Position numbers and translations under genes: made by a program
Notes under the pieces: model-generated
What the model saw: only the letters and a program-made list of their open reading frames with translations
What the model was told of the DNA's origin: nothing
The model's database searches: none
In this document: positions 56,011 through 64,000 of the stretch, piece after piece
How the letters are laid out: each line of letters opens with the position of its first letter
How positions within the stretch are numbered: position 1 is the first letter of the stretch
Assembly: GCA_944381375.1 (NCBI GenBank)
Contig: CALWKX010000014.1
Span: 124,001 to 188,000 of the forward strand
Reading direction: 5' to 3'
DNA length: 64,000 nucleotides
From: an uncultured Lachnospiraceae bacterium
GTDB lineage: Bacteria; Bacillota; Clostridia; Eubacteriales; Anaerofustaceae

Positions 56011-58008
56011 ATGATGATAATTAAGGCTAAAAGCGCGGGATTCTGTTTCGGAGTGAAAAACGCCGTAAATATGGTGTATGCCGCCGTTGATCAATATAAA
56101 AATAAAAATATATATACGCTGGGGCAGCTTATACATAATCCTACAGTAGAACAGGATTTTGAACGTCTTGGAGTAAAAAAGCTTGATGATATATCGCAGG
56201 CTGAGGATGGCGTTATTGTTATACGTTCGCACGGCGTAGGAAAAAATGTATATGGCGCAATTGAAAAAAAAGGGCTTAAATATATTGATGCAACATGTCC
56301 TTATGTAAAATCTATTCAAAATAAGGTTGAAAAATATTTCAAAAGAGGCTATACTATAGTGGTTGTGGGTGATTGCCTGCATCCGGAAGTTATAGGCGTA
56401 AACGGATGGTGTGACGACAGCGCACTGATAGTCGGCAGCATTGAAGAGGCTGAAAAAATATGCACTGATAAACCAATTTGTGTTGTAGCGCAGACGACTA
56501 TCCGTGAGCCGTTTTTCATGCAGGTCAGCGATGTTATAAAAAAACATTATCCGCAATCACTAATATTTAATACAATATGCTCTGCTACCTCCATAAAACA
56601 AAAGGAGGCGGGTGAAATAGCTTCAGCTGCGGATGCAATGGTCGTAATAGGAGGCTATAACAGCTCCAATACGAATAAGCTTGCGGACATATGCAGACAA
56701 AATTGTTCAAAGGTTGTACGCTGCGAAAGCGCGAACGACATAGATATAAACTTATTCGTCGGATGTAAAACCATTGGCGTCACGGCGGGGGCTTCGACGC
56801 CTGAACAGATAATATTGGAGGTAATCAGCAAGATGGAAAATTCGGTTGAAAATTTGGAAAAATCACTGGACGATTTTAAAACATTAAAGGTAGGAGATAT
56901 AGTAAAAGGCGAAATAATAGCCGTGAATGATAACGAAGTATACCTGAATATAGGCTATAAATCTGACGGTATTATTAAGAAAAGTGATTTTTTAATGGAT
57001 CTTTACAGTGAACTTACAAGCATTGCAGCTGTCGGGGATGAAGTAGAAGCTATGGTTATAGATACGAATGACGGCACTGGCAATGTTGCGCTTTCCAAAC
57101 TTAAGGTTGACGAAATTGCCGCTCAGAAAATAGCGGAAGAAAAATACAATTCAGCAGAAACTATAAAAGGCAAAATAATAAAAATAGTCAAAGGCGGAGT
57201 AATGGTCGATCTGGGCTTTACGAAAGCTTTTATGCCGGGCAACCAGTATGCTCTTAAATATATAGAAGATCTGAATACGCTTTTAGGCAAGGAAGTAGAA
57301 GGCCGAATCATTGAATATGACGCAAGCAAAAATAAAATAATATTTTCACGTAAAATTTTATTGCAGGAAAAACTCAATGAAAAAAGAGCTGAGCAAGCGC
57401 GTATCAGAGATGAAGCAATGCAGAAGCTTGAAGTTGGGATGGTTGTCAACGCTCCTGTTAAAAATACGACTGATTTCGGAGTATTTTTGGACCTTGGCGG
57501 GGTAGACGGTTTTATTCATGTGTCTGATCTTTCTTGGAAAAGGGTTGCTAATCCGAAAAATTTCGTAAAACCGGGAGATGAGATCGAGGCTAAAATAATA
57601 GATATCAATCCGGAAACTTATAAAATAAAGCTTTCTATAAAAGATATGACTGAAGAGCCGTGGGAAGTATTTCTCAAGCAGTATAAAGTCGGAGATGTTA
57701 TTGAAGGTCAGGTAAAAGGTACGGTAAAATACGGAGCATTTGTGGAAATCATTCCCATGGTAGAAGGGTTAGTGCATATTTCTAATGTTTCACACGAAAA
57801 AATCGATAATATAGAAAGCGCTCTCCAGCTTGGTCAGACAGTAAAATGTAAAATAATGGATATAGATAAAACTAAAAGAAAAGTCGGGCTGAGTATTAAG
57901 GATCTGACGCAGGCGCCTCGCAAGAAGATCGAATCTGAAAAGCTGTATTATAAAGAAGACAGCAAGGCGACATTAGAGGAAGCATTCAAGAAATATTTAA
58001 ATCAATAA
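56011..58008 (+). CDS. ispH: HMBPP reductase (IspH) fused to ribosomal protein S1
   Basis: 665 residues. Residues 1-280 are IspH, the 4Fe-4S enzyme ending the MEP pathway, with its three iron-sulfur cysteines in AGFCFGVKNAV, DATCPYVKS and NTICSATSIKQKEA, plus RSHGVG and GGYNSSNTNKLA. From about 290 there are four S1 RNA-binding domains (KVGDIVKGEIIAVNDNEVYLNIGYKSDG; ETIKGKIIKIVKGGVMVDLGFTKAF; GMVVNAPVKNTTDFGVFLDLGGVDGFIHVSDLSW; GDVIEGQVKGTVKYGAFVEIIPMVEGLVHISNVS). This fusion is known in Clostridia. GAGG is close to ATG 56011, so ATG 56014 may be the real start. One protein supplies both isoprenoid synthesis and ribosome function. Confidence 0.95.
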   Translation: MMIIKAKSAGFCFGVKNAVNMVYAAVDQYKNKNIYTLGQLIHNPTVEQDFERLGVKKLDDISQAEDGVIVIRSHGVGKNVYGAIEKKGLKYIDATCPYVKSIQNKVEKYFKRGYTIVVVGDCLHPEVIGVNGWCDDSALIVGSIEEAEKICTDKPICVVAQTTIREPFFMQVSDVIKKHYPQSLIFNTICSATSIKQKEAGEIASAADAMVVIGGYNSSNTNKLADICRQNCSKVVRCESANDIDINLFVGCKTIGVTAGASTPEQIILEVISKMENSVENLEKSLDDFKTLKVGDIVKGEIIAVNDNEVYLNIGYKSDGIIKKSDFLMDLYSELTSIAAVGDEVEAMVIDTNDGTGNVALSKLKVDEIAAQKIAEEKYNSAETIKGKIIKIVKGGVMVDLGFTKAFMPGNQYALKYIEDLNTLLGKEVEGRIIEYDASKNKIIFSRKILLQEKLNEKRAEQARIRDEAMQKLEVGMVVNAPVKNTTDFGVFLDLGGVDGFIHVSDLSWKRVANPKNFVKPGDEIEAKIIDINPETYKIKLSIKDMTEEPWEVFLKQYKVGDVIEGQVKGTVKYGAFVEIIPMVEGLVHISNVSHEKIDNIESALQLGQTVKCKIMDIDKTKRKVGLSIKDLTQAPRKKIESEKLYYKEDSKATLEEAFKKYLNQ

Positions 58009-58017
58009 TTTGATTCG

Positions 58018-58049
58018 ATCCCGTTTGCTTTAAACGAACGGGATTTTAT
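58018..58049 (+). terminator. Terminator of cmk-plsC-ispH/S1
   Basis: ATCCCGTT (58018-58025) pairs with AACGGGAT (58037-58044), followed by TTTATA. Confidence 0.75.
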
Positions 58050-58067
58050 AAAGCGTAAAATAATATT

Positions 58068-58460
58068 ATGTCCAATAATATAATAAAAATATCAGCAGCC
58101 GTTTTATGCATTATAATTTTTGCTGCATTATTACCTTTGATTATTGTGCAGTCAAGCTACTTGTCTTTGGGTGTGGCCGAGAAAAATATAGTAAGTTTTG
58201 AAATAGTAGAGTATGAAAACGAGCCTTTCTATTCGCCGACTGTATCCCGAACCGTATACAGTGATCCGAATACAGTACTCTTGCTGCAAACAAATATTAA
58301 TAATGAATCCGCAGCATATATTGAAGGCAATAAGTCTAATAAGATGATTTTCATTTTTTATGACGATGAAACTATTCTTAATGGTTATATCGACGAAGAA
58401 AAAATTGGTCTCGATTATGGACGTGTTTGGATAAAGGTAGATTGGGATAATATTATTTAG
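58068..58460 (+). CDS. Small single-pass membrane protein of unknown function
   Basis: 130 residues: one N-terminal membrane helix (about 7-29: ISAAVLCIIIFAALLPLIIVQ) and an extracytoplasmic domain (SYLSLGVAEKNIVSFEIVEYENEPFYSPTVSRTVYSDPNTVLLLQ..). Not recognised. No Shine-Dalgarno before ATG 58068; a TAAAAT ends 6 nt upstream. Layout is like the 54205 gene, but I see no convincing sequence similarity between them. Confidence 0.6.
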   Translation: MSNNIIKISAAVLCIIIFAALLPLIIVQSSYLSLGVAEKNIVSFEIVEYENEPFYSPTVSRTVYSDPNTVLLLQTNINNESAAYIEGNKSNKMIFIFYDDETILNGYIDEEKIGLDYGRVWIKVDWDNII

Positions 58461-58505
58461 AAAAGAAATACGGGTGCTTTTTCTTAATAAATATATAAAA
58501 AGCAG

Positions 58506-58533
58506 TTGAATTATTTAATTAGCATGATATAAT
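58506..58533 (+). promoter_or_regulatory. Promoter of tig
   Basis: TTGAAT (58506-58511), 16 nt spacer, TATAAT (58528-58533), 28 nt before the GTG start. Confidence 0.65.
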
Positions 58534-58561
58534 AAAAAAGTTCACACCGGGAGGGAAAACA

Positions 58562-59878
58562 GTGAGTTATCAGGTTGAATCCAAAGAAAAAAATGTAGCT
58601 AAAGTTAAACTTATTATTTCAAAGGAAGATTTTGAAAAAGCCATAAACACAGCCTATCAAAAAAAGAAAGGGATGTTTGTCATTGATGGCTTTCGCAAAG
58701 GCAAAGTGCCCAGAGTTATGCTTGAAAGACGTTACGGCAAAAATTTGTTTTATGAGGACGCTTTAGAGGAAGCTTTTCCTGAAGAATATAAAAATTGCCT
58801 TGAAGACTCCGGATTTAAGGCTGTTGCATCTCCAAAGCTTTTAAGTGTTGATGAAATAGGTGACAACGGAGCTGAGGTTACAATAGAAATATCTTTGGAA
58901 CCTGAATTTGAGCTTAAGGATTACAAGGGGATCAGTATAGGCTCCCAGCGTGTGAGCGTTAAAAAAACGGAAATAGAAGAAGGTTTAAAGCAGATACAGC
59001 AGCAGAATGCCCGTGCCATTACAATAGATGACGGACAGGCTGAAATGGGCGATACCCTTACTATAAATTTTGAAGGCTTTATGGACGGGACGGCTTTTGA
59101 AGGAGGTAAGGGAGAGTCTTATCCGCTCGTGCTTGGATCTCAAAGCTTTATTCCCGGGTTCGAAGAACAGCTTGTAGGGGCTAAAAAAGGACAAAAACTC
59201 AGCATTAATGTAAAGTTCCCCGAAAAGTATCATGCAGAAGCTTTAGCAGGCAAAGATGCAGTATTTGAAGTAGAAGTCCTTAGTATCTCGAGAAAAGAAC
59301 TTCCGGAAATCGATGACGAATTTGCCAAGGATTTGGGATATGATGATATTGAAGCACTCAATAAATCCGTTAAAGCGAAATTGAAAAAAGAGAAGGAAGA
59401 TAAGCTGCGCAGCGAAGCGAGGCATACGATTATGGATAAATTAATCGAAGATACATGTATTGATCTTCCGCCTCAGATGCTGAATGAAAAAGTAGAGGAA
59501 ACTAAAAAGGGGTATGAATCCCGCATTAAAGGCAGCGGAATTGATCCGAACACATATTATAAATATATATTTAATATAGAAGGCGACAAGGACGAGTCAG
59601 ATACTATAGATAAGCTTATAAAACAGCAAGTAGAGAAAGATATCAAAACGGATCTGATTTTAAGAAAGATAATCGAGGCTGAAAATATACAGGCGAGCGA
59701 AGAAGATTTGGAAGCTGAATATAAAAATTTAGCAGCAGCATACAAGCAGCCCTTGGAAGAGTTTAAAAAAGGCGTAAATGATTATCTTAAGGAATATTTA
59801 AAAGATATCATAGCTCAAAATAAAGCTTACGATTTTCTTGTCGACAATGCAGATACTACAGTAAAAAAAAGCAAATAA
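58562..59878 (+). CDS. tig: Trigger factor
   Basis: 438 residues. Ribosome-binding N-terminal domain with the signature GFRKGKVPRVMLERRYG, FKBP-type prolyl isomerase domain (EMGDTLTINFEGFMDGTAFEGGKGESYPLVLGSQSFIPGFEEQLVGAKKGQ) and a helical C-terminal chaperone domain. Folds new proteins at the ribosome exit. GTG start after GGGAGGG. Precedes clpP-clpX in the widespread tig-clpP-clpX order. Confidence 0.96.
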   Translation: MSYQVESKEKNVAKVKLIISKEDFEKAINTAYQKKKGMFVIDGFRKGKVPRVMLERRYGKNLFYEDALEEAFPEEYKNCLEDSGFKAVASPKLLSVDEIGDNGAEVTIEISLEPEFELKDYKGISIGSQRVSVKKTEIEEGLKQIQQQNARAITIDDGQAEMGDTLTINFEGFMDGTAFEGGKGESYPLVLGSQSFIPGFEEQLVGAKKGQKLSINVKFPEKYHAEALAGKDAVFEVEVLSISRKELPEIDDEFAKDLGYDDIEALNKSVKAKLKKEKEDKLRSEARHTIMDKLIEDTCIDLPPQMLNEKVEETKKGYESRIKGSGIDPNTYYKYIFNIEGDKDESDTIDKLIKQQVEKDIKTDLILRKIIEAENIQASEEDLEAEYKNLAAAYKQPLEEFKKGVNDYLKEYLKDIIAQNKAYDFLVDNADTTVKKSK

Positions 59879-59888
59879 TGTAAAAATT

Positions 59889-59915
59889 CTTCCCGTCTTT
59901 ATATAAGGCGGGAAG
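59889..59915 (+). terminator. Hairpin between tig and clpP
   Basis: CTTCCCGTC (59889-59897) pairs with GGCGGGAAG (59907-59915), one G-U. No T tail follows, so it may be a processing or weak termination site. Confidence 0.45.
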
Positions 59916-59936
59916 TGTGTATAAAAGGAGGAAATA

Positions 59937-60521
59937 ATGAGTTTAGTTCCGGTAGTTGTCGAACAAACGTCAAAAGGCGAGCGTTCATATGATATTTATT
60001 CTAGACTTTTGAAGGATAGAATAATCATGCTTACAGGTGAGATTAATGATCAGGTAGCGGATCTTATCGTTGCTCAAATGCTGTTTTGCGAAGCCGACGA
60101 TCCTTCGAAAGATATAAGCCTTTATATTAATAGTCCGGGTGGTTCGGTTTCGGCGGGTTTTGCTATATTTGATACGATGAATTTAATCAAATGCGATGTA
60201 TCTACAATATGCATAGGGACTGCCGCTTCTATGGGTGCGTTTATTTTGGCGGCAGGCGAAAAAGGTAAAAGATTTGCGCTTCCGAACAGTGAGATTATGA
60301 TACATCAGCCTTTGGGCGGCATGCAGGGTAAAAGCAGCGATGTTGCAATTTATACGAAAAGGCTCTTGCGCACACGTGAAAAACTTAATGCAATTTTGAG
60401 CGAAAGAACGGGAAAGCCCATTGAAGTGATTGCAAAAGATACCGATAATGATTATTTCATGGAAGCGGAAGAAGCGCTCGAATACGGACTTATAGATAAA
60501 ATCATAACTAAAAAACAATAA
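59937..60521 (+). CDS. clpP: ATP-dependent Clp protease proteolytic subunit
   Basis: 194 residues. [30 protein letters not shown], catalytic Ser98 in GTAASMGAF and His123 in MIHQPLGG. Forms the proteolytic barrel used by ClpX. AGGAGG precedes the ATG. No CtsR operator is seen upstream. clpX follows after 9 nt. Confidence 0.97.
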   Translation: MSLVPVVVEQTSKGERSYDIYSRLLKDRIIMLTGEINDQVADLIVAQMLFCEADDPSKDISLYINSPGGSVSAGFAIFDTMNLIKCDVSTICIGTAASMGAFILAAGEKGKRFALPNSEIMIHQPLGGMQGKSSDVAIYTKRLLRTREKLNAILSERTGKPIEVIAKDTDNDYFMEAEEALEYGLIDKIITKKQ

Positions 60522-60530
60522 GAGGGATGA

Positions 60531-63130
<2,600 letters not shown>

Positions 63131-63150
63131 ACTGATAAATCAAATGGTAT

Positions 63151-63194
63151 ATAAAAATAAAATGGGTGGTTTAAACCACCCATTTTATTTTTAT
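63151..63194. terminator. Bidirectional terminator, 44-bp perfect palindrome
   Basis: Arms 63151-63172 and 63173-63194 are exact reverse complements; the core AATGGGTGGTTT/AAACCACCCATT is flanked by A runs on one side and T runs on the other, so it works for gdhA and for the convergent LysR gene. Confidence 0.88.
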
Positions 63195-63237
63195 TTTATT
63201 CATTATTCTTTTCTTAAACAGCCTCCATTTAGATCAT

Positions 63238-64000
63238 TTACTCTGTAATAGAATAATTAATATTTGTATGATTTCTCAAAAATGCACGGCAATGCTCTAA
63301 AAACATTTGAGAGACTTTTGATAATCTTGCATCTCTGAGCGTCATAAAACATCTGACTGTAGCCAGTGTGCCGTCTCCTATCGGTTTCCATATGAGTCCA
63401 TCGATATTTGTTTTATGACAAGACAGCGCCGGCAGTATGGCTGCTGCGCACTGATTTTGAGCCCACATAAGCGCACATTTCCTCGATGAGCTGACACTGA
63501 AAAAATTGGGAGTAATGCCCGCGCGCAAAAAAACTTCATTGACTATTTTGCGGTATCCTTTTGTAGTACTGATAGGTATATCGTTGAATTTCTCTATTGA
63601 AATCGTTTCTTCGCTGTCAAACCAATTAGTCGATTTATGATAAACAGCCGTTATCTTTTCATTCAGAGTAATAACGGGTTTTAACAATGGATATGTATAC
63701 TTTTTAGAGCGGATAATTGCTACATCAATAATTTTCTTTTGTAGAAGTTCTGCCAATGGATCTGCATTTGCTTCATAAATTTCATAAGTTATATCAGGGT
63801 AGCTTTGATGAAATTCAAGCAGCAGATTATTTATAAATGGATCCGGACTGACAAGAGACATGCCTAAACGAAGAGTTCCTATACGGCCTTTCGCACAGTC
63901 GGATACCTCTTTTAATGCAGCGTCCTCTATGGCGAGCATATCTTTTGCTCTTCTGTATAATATCATTCCTGCATCTGTTACGGATATTTTTTGAGCTCCT
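63238..64000 (-). CDS. LysR-family transcriptional regulator (partial, N-terminus outside window)
   Basis: At least 254 codons, open through the right edge of the window. The part nearest the edge reads GAQKISVTDAGMILYRRAKDML, the end of the LysR helix-turn-helix and linker helix. The rest is the LysR substrate-binding domain (RIGTLRLGMSLVSPDPFINNLLLEFHQSYPDITYEIYEANADPLAELLQKKIIDVAIIRS). Ligand and targets unknown; the gene is convergent with gdhA, so control of gdhA is not implied. Ends before the 44-bp palindrome. Confidence 0.9.
   Translation of the reverse strand, partial: GAQKISVTDAGMILYRRAKDMLAIEDAALKEVSDCAKGRIGTLRLGMSLVSPDPFINNLLLEFHQSYPDITYEIYEANADPLAELLQKKIIDVAIIRSKKYTYPLLKPVITLNEKITAVYHKSTNWFDSEETISIEKFNDIPISTTKGYRKIVNEVFLRAGITPNFFSVSSSRKCALMWAQNQCAAAILPALSCHKTNIDGLIWKPIGDGTLATVRCFMTLRDARLSKVSQMFLEHCRAFLRNHTNINYSITE

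Noticed and set aside
55948-56556. 202-codon minus-strand frame opposite plsC/ispH
   Set aside because: Shadow of the IspH coding sequence, with no start signal.

Overview
The window looks like a chromosome segment of a low-GC, genetically spore-forming anaerobic member of the Clostridia (Bacillota). The reasons are AT-rich spacers, strong Shine-Dalgarno sequences, many intrinsic terminators, spoIIGA-sigE, a CwlD-like amidase, a sortase B, an IspH-ribosomal protein S1 fusion (known from Clostridia) and a bacterial V-type ATP synthase. The exact lineage cannot be fixed without a search. Almost everything is vertically inherited core genome on the + strand.

Layout. 1-9 kb: partial secreted glucosaminidase (-), endonuclease IV, a lipoprotein, a DUF1015 protein with a class V (phosphoserine-type) aminotransferase, tRNA-Gln and tRNA-Arg (-), a CwlD-like amidase and an XRE regulator (-), an MFS transporter and a DUF1858 protein (-). 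9.4-18.2 kb: a complete nine-gene V-type ATP synthase operon (G/H, I, K, E, C, F, A, B, D) with clear promoter and terminator. 18.2-24.8 kb: a membrane protein with a degenerate alpha/beta-hydrolase domain (-), a TrkH/KtrB-type transporter, then rRNA methyltransferase-nusB-xseA-xseB-ispA. 24.9-31.7 kb: lower-glycolysis operon gap-pgk-tpiA-gpmI-eno followed by a cysteine synthase gene.

31.8-36.4 kb is the only accessory region. Base composition changes. A long secreted repeat protein is broken by one in-frame TAA, an acetyltransferase is intact, and the rest is debris: a 16-codon SPFH-like stub, a coiled-coil tail, a HEPN-like gene with a single-base deletion, and the C-terminal end of a large serine recombinase with an in-frame TAG. 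This is a decayed integration site between two housekeeping operons.

36.4-49.8 kb: the division and cell-wall cluster mraZ-rsmH-ftsL-pbp-murF-mraY-murD-ftsW-murG-murA-divIB-ftsZ, preceded by four 10-bp-phased TGG repeats that fit a MraZ operator. No ftsA is present here. 50-51.5 kb: spoIIGA-sigE. 51.6-54 kb: sortase B, a small coiled-coil protein, and a 3-phosphoglycerate dehydrogenase gene preceded by a nested hairpin. 54.2-58.5 kb: two single-pass membrane proteins of unknown function flanking cmk-plsC-ispH/S1. 58.5-63.2 kb: tig, clpP, clpX, gdhA, then a convergent partial LysR regulator.

How the genes connect: glycolysis supplies 3-phosphoglycerate to SerA and the SerC-like enzyme, and cysteine synthase sits on the glycolysis transcript. 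The V-type ATPase carries the sodium-binding residue signature in its K subunit. I found no clear new multi-gene system. The most interesting signals are the DUF1015-aminotransferase pair, the structured leader before serA, a set of apparently leaderless genes, the phased MraZ repeats, the degenerate membrane hydrolase and the nearly intact broken genes in the accessory region.
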